A DNA stretch of 64,000 nucleotides from Sellimonas sp963559135 (GTDB taxonomy: Bacteria > Bacillota > Clostridia > Lachnospirales > Lachnospiraceae): positions 13,876 through 77,875 of the forward strand of contig CAUWJP010000010.1 in the NCBI GenBank assembly GCA_963559135.1. Reading direction: 5' to 3'. Made by a program: the position numbers and the translations under genes. Position 1 is the stretch's first letter, and every line of letters starts with the position of its first letter. The notes under the pieces were generated by a model. It was not told the DNA's origin and ran no database searches. It saw only the letters and a program-made list of their open reading frames with translations. This document shows positions 9,041-17,430 of this stretch, one piece after another.

Positions 9041-9330
9041 CTTATTTGGTACCTTGTCTATATCCGAACAGCATTTGCCTAGATTTTCAAATACTACATT
9101 TATATACTCCAGACACATCGGCCGGTAATCGGATTACTTCTTACATTTCTCTATTCCTCTCTCAGGCAAACCACTTTTTCCCATGAAGAAAATATGCTAC
9201 ACTTACAGCAGATAGAAAGATTCTTTTCCAGTGGATGAGAAGTCGGGAAAGGATCGATTATGAGAAATAACAAAAGAAGAAGCAAGAGACACAATAAGAG
9301 AAGATAAAATGCCGAAACGAAGATTTTATC
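9041..9330. other. Intergenic debris with no recognisable gene
   Basis: Between the IS110 remnant and the Rpn-like fragment there is no reading frame on either strand with a ribosome site or recognisable motif. It is probably eroded mobile-element DNA. Confidence 0.4.
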
Positions 9331-9534
9331 ATGAAGCCTTCTGTGGACTGGTGTGTCAAAGAGCTGATGAGAAATCCAAAGGCAAGAAAGGGATTTACTG
9401 CAGCGCTTTTACAGATTAAGCCAGAAGAAATCGGTGAGACGATCTTGTTGGAAAATGAGCCTCCCAAAGAAGCAGAAGAGGCAAAGAGGACAGTAGAAGA
9501 GTTCCGTAAGCTTGTAGAAAGCACTGAAGAATAA
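9331..9534 (+). pseudogene. Rpn-family nuclease-like fragment
   Basis: A 67-residue frame whose first half (DWCVKELMRNPKARKGFTAA then LLQIKPEEIGETILL) resembles the N-terminal start of Rpn/PD-(D/E)XK transposase-like nucleases common in Lachnospiraceae, where a short helical region precedes the catalytic core. The second half (acidic, AEEAKRTVEEFRKL) would fit the helical tail of the same family, so the catalytic middle seems to have been deleted. The ribosome site is poor. It may alternatively be a real small protein; I favour a remnant because it lies in an IS-scarred region. Confidence 0.4.
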
Positions 9535-9690
9535 CATACAACATACAAAATACGAAAAAAAGCTATGAGACTGTAATGATGCAGCGAAGAAAATGCAGAT
9601 CGGTACGTCTTGGAACTTTTTGGGACATCCCTGGTATGCAGTAGTGCGCGGGGAGAGAAACAACCGGAAAAAGTGGAAAAAGATAGGTTA

Positions 9691-9717
9691 TCAGCACTCT
9701 TTTTGGAAGAGTGCTAA
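9691..9717 (+). promoter_or_regulatory. CIRCE operator (HrcA site) upstream of htpG
   Basis: TCAGCACTC (9691-9699), nine-base spacer, GAGTGCTAA (9709-9717): 17 of 18 arm positions match the CIRCE consensus TTAGCACTC-N9-GAGTGCTAA. It lies 132 bases before the htpG start, in the otherwise gene-free stretch 9535-9849. HrcA is the heat-shock repressor that binds CIRCE in Firmicutes. Confidence 0.9.
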
Positions 9718-9724
9718 TTTTCTA

Positions 9725-9753
9725 TTGACTTTTTCAGATTCGAGTATTAAGAT
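9725..9753 (+). promoter_or_regulatory. Candidate htpG promoter
   Basis: TTGACT (9725-9730), 17-base spacer, TAAGAT (9748-9753), directly downstream of the CIRCE element. The -10 is only a 4/6 match, so moderate confidence. Confidence 0.5.
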
Positions 9754-9849
9754 TACTGTTAGATGTGAAAAGAAGATATGCCAGCGGAGCTAAAATCCTA
9801 TGAGAAGGAGAGCAGTGCTGGCACGATATATAATGAAGGAGTGATTATC

Positions 9850-11901
9850 ATGTCAGTAAAAAAAGGAAGTCTTTCCATCAGCAGTGAAAATATTTTTCCT
9901 ATTATAAAGAAGTGGGTATATTCAGACCACGACATTTTCTTCCGTGAGATGATTTCAAACGGATGCGACGCTATTACAAAGCTGAGAAAGCTGGATATGA
10001 TGGGCGAATGCAGCCTGCCGGAGGATTACAAGCCGGAGATTCATGTTGTAGTCAATCCGGAAGAGAAGACATTGAAATTTATCGATAATGGTATCGGTAT
10101 GACAGCAGAAGAGGTTGAGGAATATATCACTCAGATCGCATTTTCCGGTGCTACACAATTCCTTGAGAAATATAAAGATAAGACGACAGAAGATGATATG
10201 ATCGGCCATTTTGGACTTGGATTTTACTCTGCGTTCATGGTAGCTGATGAAGTGCATATTGATACACATTCCTATAAAGAAGGAGCAGAAGCTGTTCACT
10301 GGGTGAGCGAAGGCGGCACAGAGTATGAGATGCAGCCAGGTAATAAGGAAGGCGTAGGTACTGAGATTACCCTGTTCTTAAATGAGGACAGCTTACAGTT
10401 TGCAAATGAGTATCGTGCAAGAGAAGTACTTGAGAAATACTGCTCCTTCATGCCGGTCGAGATTTATCTGGAAAAGGCCAATGCACCGACCGAGTATGAG
10501 ACCATTGATGAGAGTGAACTGAAAGATACGGACGTCGTAGTTGAGCACATCCATGAAGATGCTAAGATGGAAGAGCGCGAGAATGAAAACGGCGAAAAAG
10601 AAATGGTAGAAGTTTCTCCGGCAAAAGAGAAAGTCAAAATCGAGAAACATCCGGTTCCGATCAATGATATTCATCCGCTGTGGGCAAAGCATCCAAATGA
10701 ATGCAGCAAAGAAGACTACATCGAGTTTTACAGAAAAGTATTCCTGGATTATAAAGAACCATTATTCTGGATCCACCTGAACATGGACTACCCGTTCAAC
10801 CTGAAAGGAATCCTGTACTTCCCGAAGATCAACACCGAATACGATTCCATCGAAGGAACAATCAAGCTGTACAACAACCAGGTATTTATTGCGGACAATA
10901 TCAAAGAGATCATTCCGGAATACCTGATGCTCTTAAAAGGTGTGATCGACTGCCCGGATCTTCCGCTGAACGTATCACGAAGCGCTCTGCAGAACGACGG
11001 ATTTGTAAACAAAGTGGCTGACTACATTTCAAAGAAAGTTGCTGACAAACTGACAGGAATGTGCAACACAGATCTGGAAAACTATGAGAAATACTGGGAC
11101 GATATCAGCCCGTTCGTAAAATTCGGATGCCTTAAAGATCAGAAATTCTGCGATAAGATGATGGATTCCATCCTCTTCAAGAACCTGGATCATAAGTATC
11201 TGTCCATGAAAGAACTGATCGGCGAAGCACCAGAAGAAGAAAAGGCCGAAGAAAAGACAGAAGAAACGGCAGAAGAGAACAAAGAGCCAGAGAAGAAGAC
11301 CATCTACTATGTGACAGACGAACAGCAGCAGAGCCAGTACATCAACATGTTCAAGAGTCAGGGAATGGATGCAGTCATCCTCTCTCACAATATCGACTCT
11401 CCGTTCATCACACAGTTAGAGCAGAGAAATTCACACATCCATTTCCAGAGAATTGATGCTGACGTTACAGAGCAGTTCAAAGAAGAAGTGAGTGCAGAAG
11501 AAAAAGAAGCATTCGACAAACGCGTAGAAGAAATCGCAGGCATCGTGAAAAAAGCGATGAATAACGAAAACTTAAACGTCAAAGTCGAAAAACTCAAAGA
11601 CGAGAGCGTTGCATCCATGATGACCCTCTCCGAAGAGTCCAGAAGAATGCAGGAAATGATGAAGATGTACGGCATGAGCGGCATGGACGCCTCCATGTTC
11701 GGAACCGACACCACACTCGTACTGAACATCAACCATCCACTGGTACAGTATATCGAAAACAACAAAGACAACGAAAACATCAACCTCATCTGCCAGCAGC
11801 TCTACGACCTGGCAATGCTGTCCAATAAACCACTCAATCCAGAAGAAATGACAGCATTCATTAAACGAAGTAACGACATCATGATGATGCTCACAAAATA
11901 A
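9850..11901 (+). CDS. htpG: Hsp90-family molecular chaperone HtpG
   Basis: 683 residues. ATG 9850 is preceded by AAGGAG at 9837-9842; the frame is open from 9778 but that start has no ribosome site. N-terminal GHKL ATPase motifs are visible: EMISNGCDAITKLRKL (the canonical SNASDA is changed to SNGCDA), DNGIGMT, and GHFGLGFYSAFMVAD. The middle domain includes GVIDCPDLPLNVSRSALQND, with the Arg that contacts ATP. An acidic Glu/Lys linker (about residues 455-485) and the C-terminal dimerisation domain follow. A cytosolic ATP-dependent chaperone. Regulation by HrcA through the CIRCE at 9691 is inferred from sequence. Single-gene unit followed by a palindrome. Confidence 0.95.
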   Translation: MSVKKGSLSISSENIFPIIKKWVYSDHDIFFREMISNGCDAITKLRKLDMMGECSLPEDYKPEIHVVVNPEEKTLKFIDNGIGMTAEEVEEYITQIAFSGATQFLEKYKDKTTEDDMIGHFGLGFYSAFMVADEVHIDTHSYKEGAEAVHWVSEGGTEYEMQPGNKEGVGTEITLFLNEDSLQFANEYRAREVLEKYCSFMPVEIYLEKANAPTEYETIDESELKDTDVVVEHIHEDAKMEERENENGEKEMVEVSPAKEKVKIEKHPVPINDIHPLWAKHPNECSKEDYIEFYRKVFLDYKEPLFWIHLNMDYPFNLKGILYFPKINTEYDSIEGTIKLYNNQVFIADNIKEIIPEYLMLLKGVIDCPDLPLNVSRSALQNDGFVNKVADYISKKVADKLTGMCNTDLENYEKYWDDISPFVKFGCLKDQKFCDKMMDSILFKNLDHKYLSMKELIGEAPEEEKAEEKTEETAEENKEPEKKTIYYVTDEQQQSQYINMFKSQGMDAVILSHNIDSPFITQLEQRNSHIHFQRIDADVTEQFKEEVSAEEKEAFDKRVEEIAGIVKKAMNNENLNVKVEKLKDESVASMMTLSEESRRMQEMMKMYGMSGMDASMFGTDTTLVLNINHPLVQYIENNKDNENINLICQQLYDLAMLSNKPLNPEEMTAFIKRSNDIMMMLTK

Positions 11902-11910
11902 CATTTTTAT

Positions 11911-11954
11911 TCAAAGGGGACGTGTTCCGATGCATCGGAACACGTCCCCTTTGA
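11911..11954. repeat. Perfect 44-bp palindrome
   Basis: A 22-base arm beginning TCAAAGGGGACGTGTTCC is repeated exactly in reverse complement with no loop bases, centred on GATG|CATC. It follows the htpG stop by ten bases and is preceded and followed by A/T runs (TTTTTAT before, AAAAATC after), so it can act as a terminator in both directions. Its length and perfection suggest a dispersed palindromic intergenic repeat rather than an ordinary terminator. Confidence 0.8.
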
Positions 11955-12005
11955 AAAATCTGTATTGTAATCTGTACCATACAACTTTTTGGTTTGTGGT
12001 GTTTT

Positions 12006-12497
12006 CTACTTATTTTCTTCGAATTCCAGTCCTTTTTGTGTGAATATTTTGGTTACCATGCTGTCCCAGGTGTTTTCCAGGCTTTTGTCAAGTACAAATG
12101 TGTGGAAGGATGTTCCGGTGGTGCATGTGAGTCGGGTTCCGTCGAAGCGGAAGTTTAGGTACAGGCCTTTGATGTCGCGGGTCTGATATGGGAGTCCTTC
12201 GTTTTGGAGGAGGGACTCGATCTGATCCGGAGCGAGGGAGAGAATGAAGTGGAAGCGTAGTGGTGTCTGTTTCCCTTTGATAAGGGAGAAGCAGTATTCT
12301 CTTACCTGTTTCCAGCGGACGTAAGGCTCTGGGCTGGCATCTTCGTTGTCCGGATAGAATTCCGGGTGGTAGGTTCCGTCGATCTGGAAAGTGCAGTAGG
12401 TCGTGATTTCTCCGTTGATGAGGGAGAAATTGTCGAAGCGGTTGGACAACAGAAGGACGGACATGCAGTTTTTTGTATTCATGATATAGCTGACCAT
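12006..12497 (-). CDS. DUF5721 family protein
   Basis: 163 residues, starting at ATG 12497 with GGAGG seven bases upstream. The N-terminal segment (LLLSNRFDNFSLINGEITTY) and the central YPDNE...PYVRWKQVREYCFSLIKGK region resemble a small Lachnospiraceae family I recall as DUF5721. No signal peptide, membrane helix or catalytic motif is evident; a mixed alpha/beta cytosolic protein is likely. It is converged upon by htpG and stands alone. Function unknown. Confidence 0.6.
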   Translation of the reverse strand: MVSYIMNTKNCMSVLLLSNRFDNFSLINGEITTYCTFQIDGTYHPEFYPDNEDASPEPYVRWKQVREYCFSLIKGKQTPLRFHFILSLAPDQIESLLQNEGLPYQTRDIKGLYLNFRFDGTRLTCTTGTSFHTFVLDKSLENTWDSMVTKIFTQKGLEFEENK

Positions 12498-12521
12498 TCG
12501 TAAGCCTCCATGGTTTGTAGT

Positions 12522-12566
12522 TTCTTAATCAGTTCTTAAATCAGTTCTCAAATCAGTTGTGATCAG
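12522..12566. repeat. Short 12-bp tandem repeat
   Basis: Three to four head-to-tail copies of TTCTTAAATCAG (11-, 12-, 12-base units and a degenerate fourth) just upstream of the DUF5721 gene on its strand. Could be replication slippage or a regulator-binding array. Confidence 0.6.
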
Positions 12567-12676
12567 TGAAGATCTTTTCCTTGTACCAGTATACCAGAAT
12601 CGTCATAAAAAAGATATAGCCTTGTTTCGAAGGGAGACTTTCGATTTTCACGAAATAGCCCTTTTCTGCCGTATGA

Positions 12677-13576
12677 TCATACCATTCCAGCCGGGGGAAT
12701 ACGTTTTGTCATGAGATCCAGAAAGAGATTCATCTGAGGTGTCACGTATTTGTTGCGGTGGTAGGCGAGCTGGCTCCACATGATGATGTCGTTACATTCG
12801 GTGTCCAGTACCACGAGGTCGCCCTGCTCCAGATAGTCGTGTACCACGTATTCCGGAAGAAAGGAGATCCCTTTGTTTTTCAGGAGAAACCGGGTGATAA
12901 CGTCTGTATTTCCTACTTCCCAGAAGGGATGCAGCTCATAGCCTTTTGCCGCCAGAAGCTGTTCCATGGCGTAGCGGTAACTGATCCCCTTTTCTGTCAG
13001 GAAGAGGGGTTCTTCCAGAAGACGCTCGAGGGGAATCCGGGTCCTTCCGGCGAGACTGGATTCGGCAGAGGCGACGAAGAAGATTTTTTCAGGGCGTTCG
13101 GACACTTTGATCCATTCTGGTGAATCATGCTTTTCGTCCAGAAAATACAAAATGTCAATATCGTTCTGGCGCAGCATCTGGAACAGATCCGGCACCAGGG
13201 CGGTGTGGGTGCTGATTTCCACATGAGGGCACAGCTGGCTCATTTCCAGAATGACAGGAGGGAGCATACTGATGACGAGGGATTCACATGTGCCGATCCG
13301 AAGTTTGCCGGAAATCTGCTCCGGCTCCTGAGAAATGCGTTCTGCCTTCCGAACCGAATCGAGGATTTCCAGAGCATGGGGCAGCAGACGTTCTCCTGCC
13401 TGCGTCAGTTTGACCTGTTTCCCGATCCGCTCAAAGAGCTGTGCGTGCAGTTCGGCTTCCAGCTGTTTGATCTGCATGGTCACGGCAGACTGGGAATATC
13501 CAAGCTGTTCGGCTGTCTTGGAAAAGTTCTGGATTTCCGCAATTCGGACAAAGGTCATAAGATTTCTGATTTCCAT
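12677..13576 (-). CDS. LysR-family transcriptional regulator
   Basis: 299 residues from ATG 13576 behind AAGGAG; the longer frame from 13639 is not needed. The winged helix-turn-helix occupies residues 1-65 (MTFVRIAEIQNFSKTAEQLG then YSQSAVTMQIKQLEAEL), followed by a LysR substrate-binding domain (about 90-295). Family members bind an effector and act on the divergent neighbour. The neighbour here, 118 bases away, is a PLP-dependent amino-acid decarboxylase, so control by an amino acid or amine is a reasonable inference. A 12-base palindrome lies in the shared intergenic region. Confidence 0.9.
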   Translation of the reverse strand: MEIRNLMTFVRIAEIQNFSKTAEQLGYSQSAVTMQIKQLEAELHAQLFERIGKQVKLTQAGERLLPHALEILDSVRKAERISQEPEQISGKLRIGTCESLVISMLPPVILEMSQLCPHVEISTHTALVPDLFQMLRQNDIDILYFLDEKHDSPEWIKVSERPEKIFFVASAESSLAGRTRIPLERLLEEPLFLTEKGISYRYAMEQLLAAKGYELHPFWEVGNTDVITRFLLKNKGISFLPEYVVHDYLEQGDLVVLDTECNDIIMWSQLAYHRNKYVTPQMNLFLDLMTKRIPPAGMV

Positions 13577-13652
13577 ATAAAACTCCTTACAAGATAGTTC
13601 AAAAAAATTGATCGTTTTTATAAAATCTATGAATTTCAAAAATGATGGATTT

Positions 13653-13664
13653 CATGCTAGCATG
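13653..13664. promoter_or_regulatory. Palindrome in the LysR/decarboxylase intergenic region
   Basis: CATGCTAGCATG is a perfect 12-base palindrome 30 bases upstream of the decarboxylase start. Its place between a LysR gene and its divergent target makes it a candidate operator, but it is short and could be chance. Confidence 0.3.
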
Positions 13665-13693
13665 AGTATCAGAAAAAGTCAAGAGGAGGGAAA

Positions 13694-15130
13694 ATGATGA
13701 ATCAGAATGTAAGAGTACAAAATGAAGAGATCCGAGAGCTGATGAATGAATTCAGCACACAGATTGTCGGATTTTATAATAATCTGCACACACGACCGGT
13801 GGGACATCCAGTAGAAAAGGAGACATGGGAGCATCTGGAACACCAGCAGATTCCTGAGGATGGCCGTCCGCTGAAAGAGGTGTATGAGGAAATGCAGCGG
13901 GATATTTATTCCAATATTCTTCTGGCACAGCATCCGAGAAGCTTTTCCTGTGTCCCGTCCACAGCCTCCCTGCTTTCCTGGATGGGGGATGTGATGACCA
14001 ATGCATACAATCCGCATGCAAGTTGTAAAATCAACGCACCGACGGCAGATTTTGTGGAGAAGAAAATGATCCGCTGGATGTGCGACCGGGCAGGATATTC
14101 CAAAGAAGCTGGCGGTCTGTTTGTTTCCGGAGGATCCATTGCAAATCTGACTGCGATGACAGCGGCAAGGGATGCGAAACTAACGGAGAACCAAAGGAGC
14201 AACGCGGTTGTCTATCTTTCAGACCAGACGCACGTTTCGGCGGCGAAAGGGCTTCATATGATCGGATTCGGCAAGAATCAGATCCGCATCATTGCCACAG
14301 ATGAAGCATTCCGCATGGACATGGATGCGCTGAAAGAGGCGGTAGCCAGAGATTTACAGGATGGCAGAATACCGTTTGCTGTGATTGCCTCTGCGGGAAC
14401 GACCAATACGGGCAGTGTGGATCCGATGCGGGAGATCGCAGCGCTCTGCCGGGAACATGACATGTGGATGCATGTGGACGGAGCTTTTGGAGCATCTGCT
14501 CTTATGTCCGAACAGTACCGGAAGAAACTGGACGGAATCGAACTTTCTGACAGCCTGAGCTGGGACGCTCACAAATGGATGATGCAGACCTACGGATGCA
14601 GCGTGGTGCTGGTGCAAAATCAGGATGCTCTTGTACGGAGTTTTGCGGCACATCCGGAGTACCTGAAAGATGCGGAGACTTCCGAAGACAATGTGGAGTT
14701 CTGGGATCTGGGACCGGAACTGACACGTCCGGCACGGGGACTGAAACTGTGGCTGACGCTTCAGACACTGGGAAGCAAAGGAATTGGAAATGTGATCGAT
14801 CACGGATGCAGTCTGGCAGAACTTACAGAGCAGATTTTAATAGAAGAAAAAGAATGGGAAATCATTTCTCATGCACAGCTTGGAATCATCAATTTCCGGT
14901 TTAAAGGGGACGGTACAAAGACGGAGCAGGAGTTGGATGTGGTTAATCAGGAAATTGCCAGAATGATCACGGAAAGCGGATTTGCACAGGTTTTCACAAC
15001 AAAATTAAAAGGGAAAAAGGTTTTGCGGATGTGTACAATTAATCCGGAAACAAGGGAAAAAGATATTCATGATACAATAGAGGCGCTAAAAGAAACAGCC
15101 AGAAAGGTACAGGGCTCTTCCGAAAAATAG
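13694..15130 (+). CDS. PLP-dependent amino-acid decarboxylase (tryptophan-decarboxylase-like)
   Basis: 478 residues; tandem ATGs at 13694 and 13697 follow GAGGAGGG. It is a group II (aromatic-type) PLP decarboxylase: GGLFVSGGSIANLTAMTAAR, the HVDGAFGAS motif with the PLP-contacting Asp, and SWDAHKWMM whose Lys (about residue 294) would form the Schiff base. Segment order and wording resemble, from memory, the gut tryptophan decarboxylase of Ruminococcus gnavus (VFVSGGS, TAARD, WDAHKW, ELTRPARGLKLWLTLQ). Product would be an aromatic amine such as tryptamine, phenethylamine or tyramine. No amine antiporter is adjacent. Substrate cannot be fixed from sequence; glutamate or another amino acid remains possible. 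Likely controlled by the divergent LysR. Confidence 0.85.
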   Translation: MMNQNVRVQNEEIRELMNEFSTQIVGFYNNLHTRPVGHPVEKETWEHLEHQQIPEDGRPLKEVYEEMQRDIYSNILLAQHPRSFSCVPSTASLLSWMGDVMTNAYNPHASCKINAPTADFVEKKMIRWMCDRAGYSKEAGGLFVSGGSIANLTAMTAARDAKLTENQRSNAVVYLSDQTHVSAAKGLHMIGFGKNQIRIIATDEAFRMDMDALKEAVARDLQDGRIPFAVIASAGTTNTGSVDPMREIAALCREHDMWMHVDGAFGASALMSEQYRKKLDGIELSDSLSWDAHKWMMQTYGCSVVLVQNQDALVRSFAAHPEYLKDAETSEDNVEFWDLGPELTRPARGLKLWLTLQTLGSKGIGNVIDHGCSLAELTEQILIEEKEWEIISHAQLGIINFRFKGDGTKTEQELDVVNQEIARMITESGFAQVFTTKLKGKKVLRMCTINPETREKDIHDTIEALKETARKVQGSSEK

Positions 15131-15153
15131 CAAAGGAAAGCGAAGATTCAGGC

Positions 15154-15186
15154 AGGCGGATCCACAGTAGGACCGCCTTCTTTTTA
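15154..15186 (+). terminator. Terminator after the decarboxylase
   Basis: GGCGGATCC and GGACCGCC pair with one bulged A, followed by TTCTTTTTAT. Confidence 0.75.
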
Positions 15187-15283
15187 TTTCATACGAAACA
15201 TGGCTCCCCAGCTGTCCCGGCGTTGACTTTTTGCCCCATTGTAAGTAAGATAGAGGTAGCGCAAAATGAGATCAGGAGGTCAG

Positions 15284-16579
15284 ATGACGATGAATGAAAT
15301 AGAACGCTTGCTTACATTTACCAAGGAGGCGGTTTCTCCGTTCCATACGGTGGAGGCGGCGAGAAAGCTGCTTGAGGAAAAGGGATTTTCTCCGCTTTCT
15401 TGGAAAGAGGAATGGAGTCTGAATCCGGGTGGAAAATATTACCTGGTTCACCATGGATCAGCGCTCTTTGCATTTACCATCGGAAAGGATGCAAAGAAGG
15501 AGCAGGAGATCCGGATGGCGGCAGCTCACGGTGATTTCCCAGGATTTCGGATCAAACCGGACCCGGATATGAAGGCAGAAGCGTATATCAAGCTGAATAC
15601 GGAGCCTTATGGCGGAGTGAACCTGGCGAGCTGGCTGGACCGTCCGCTCTCAGCGGCGGGACGTGTGGCAGTCCGCGGGAAAGATGCCTTTCATCCAGAA
15701 ATGAGGCTGGTAGATTTTGAAAAACCGGTTCTGACGATTCCGAATATCGCTATCCATCTGGATCGTGAGATGAATAAAGGAAGAGAATTAAACCGTCAGA
15801 CCCAGATGCTCCCGCTTGCAGGTATGGGAACCGGAGCGGAAGAGAAGGGATTTTTTAAGAAATACCTTGCAAAGAAGCTGGACGTAGCAGAAGAGGATAT
15901 TCTGGAATATGAGATGAATATCTACAATGCAGATCAGGGAGAACTGATTGGATTTGAAGACGAATTTGTATCCGGGCCGAGACTGGATGACCTGACCGGA
16001 GTGCTTGCTATTCTGGAAGGTCTCTGGGATGGCGAAAGAACAGGCGGCATCAATCTCGGAATTGTGTTTGATCATGAGGAGATCGGAAGCAGCACTAAAC
16101 AGGGAGCCGGATCGACGTTGCTTCTTCTGCTCCTGGAGAGAATTGTGGCAGCCCTTGGATGGGAGCGGATGGATCTTCTGAGAATGCTGGAGGATACAAT
16201 GCTGCTTTCTGTGGATGTAGCCCACGGTGTACATCCGAATTATCAGGAAAAGGCAGACCCGACGAATCATCCGGTGCTGAACGGGGGATTCTGTATCAAG
16301 GAAGCTTCTTCTCAGAGCTACGCTACGGACAGTGAAGCGATTGCCATTGTACAGGCACTCTGTGAGGAAGGAAAGATTCCGTATCAGAAGTTTGTAAACC
16401 GTTCGGACGGAACCGGCGGCGGAACACTGGGAGCGATTGCTTCCGCCCTTGTACCGGTGCGGACCATCGATATTGGTGTACCGCTTCTTGCCATGCATTC
16501 CAGCAGGGAGCTGATGGGAAAGAAAGATATGGAAGCACTGTCTTCCTTTATCCGCACTTTCTTTTCAGCGGAATCATAG
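15284..16579 (+). CDS. M18 family aminopeptidase
   Basis: 431 residues from ATG 15284 after AGGAGGT (15274-15280); ATGs at 15266 and 15290 are alternatives. All M18 metal-binding motifs are visible: the His of AAHGDFPGF, the bridging Asp of GPRLDDLTG, the Glu pair of DHEEIGS, the Asp of SVDVAHGVHP, and the late His of LLAMHSSREL. M18 enzymes are dodecameric cytosolic di-zinc exopeptidases that release acidic or neutral N-terminal residues from peptides. Not obviously in an operon, but the rluF gene follows after 41 bases without a terminator. Confidence 0.9.
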   Translation: MTMNEIERLLTFTKEAVSPFHTVEAARKLLEEKGFSPLSWKEEWSLNPGGKYYLVHHGSALFAFTIGKDAKKEQEIRMAAAHGDFPGFRIKPDPDMKAEAYIKLNTEPYGGVNLASWLDRPLSAAGRVAVRGKDAFHPEMRLVDFEKPVLTIPNIAIHLDREMNKGRELNRQTQMLPLAGMGTGAEEKGFFKKYLAKKLDVAEEDILEYEMNIYNADQGELIGFEDEFVSGPRLDDLTGVLAILEGLWDGERTGGINLGIVFDHEEIGSSTKQGAGSTLLLLLLERIVAALGWERMDLLRMLEDTMLLSVDVAHGVHPNYQEKADPTNHPVLNGGFCIKEASSQSYATDSEAIAIVQALCEEGKIPYQKFVNRSDGTGGGTLGAIASALVPVRTIDIGVPLLAMHSSRELMGKKDMEALSSFIRTFFSAES

Positions 16580-16620
16580 AGACAAATATCAAAATGAAAT
16601 AAAGGGGAGAAATCAGGATT

Positions 16621-17430
16621 GTGAACAGCCAGATAGAACGACAGTTTCAGGAACGTTCCAAAAGAGAAGCCTTCCGCCTGAATAAATTTTTGAGCGAAGC
16701 AGGGGTATGCTCCCGCCGGGAGGCAGACCGTCTGATCGAAGCCGGGCGGGTGACAGTGGACGGGAAAAGAGCCGAGACCGGAATGAAAATCACGCCGGGG
16801 CAGAAAGTGTGGGTAGACCAAAAGCTGGTGAAACCGGAGGAGGAAATGATTGTCCTTGCGGTCAACAAGCCAAGAGGGATTGTCTGTACGGAAGAGAAGC
16901 GGGAGCCGGATAATATCATCCGTTTCCTTAATTATCCGACCAGAATCACGTACGCAGGCAGGCTTGATAAGGATTCCGAGGGACTTCTTCTGATGACAAA
17001 TAATGGGGATATTATCAATAAAATGATGCGGGCAGGCAACTATCATGAAAAGGAATATCTTGTCACTGTGGACAAACCGGTGACAGAAGAATTTTTACAG
17101 CATATGGCCCGCGGAGTCCCGATTCTTGATACGGTGACAAGACCATGCCAGGTAAAAAAAGAGGGGAAAAAGACTTTTCGAATTGTCCTGACACAGGGAT
17201 TAAACCGGCAGATCCGCCGGATGTGTGAGGCACTTGGCTATAAGGTCGTGACACTGAAGCGTGTGCGGATCATGCAGATCCGCCTTGGAGATTTAAAGCC
17301 AGGACAGTACCGGCCTCTCACAGAGCAGGAGCTTGCAAGCCTGGACCAGATGCTGGAGCATTCTTCCAACATGCCGGAGCGTGACCGGAAGAACCGGGAA
17401 AGAAAAGAGAACAGGAGACAGAAACCATGA
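16621..17430 (+). CDS. rluF: 23S rRNA pseudouridine synthase, RluF type
   Basis: 269 residues, GTG start at 16621. An S4 RNA-binding domain (residues 18-75; RLNKFLSEAGVCSRREADRL) precedes the RsuA/RluB/E/F catalytic domain. The catalytic Asp lies in GRLDKDSEGLLLMTN, and LTQGLNRQIRRM is typical of the RluF subgroup that modifies the 2604 region of 23S rRNA. The C-terminal tail is Arg/Lys rich. Its stop overlaps the ligA start (ATGA), so it is translationally coupled with DNA ligase. Confidence 0.85.
   Translation: MNSQIERQFQERSKREAFRLNKFLSEAGVCSRREADRLIEAGRVTVDGKRAETGMKITPGQKVWVDQKLVKPEEEMIVLAVNKPRGIVCTEEKREPDNIIRFLNYPTRITYAGRLDKDSEGLLLMTNNGDIINKMMRAGNYHEKEYLVTVDKPVTEEFLQHMARGVPILDTVTRPCQVKKEGKKTFRIVLTQGLNRQIRRMCEALGYKVVTLKRVRIMQIRLGDLKPGQYRPLTEQELASLDQMLEHSSNMPERDRKNRERKENRRQKP

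Noticed and set aside
12600..12676. Terminator for the LysR gene on the minus strand
   Set aside because: The arms around AAGGG/CCCTT pair only partially and there is no clear T run, so it is not listed as a feature.
15788..16498. 236-codon minus-strand ORF
   Set aside because: Antisense to the M18 aminopeptidase, whose metal ligands are intact.
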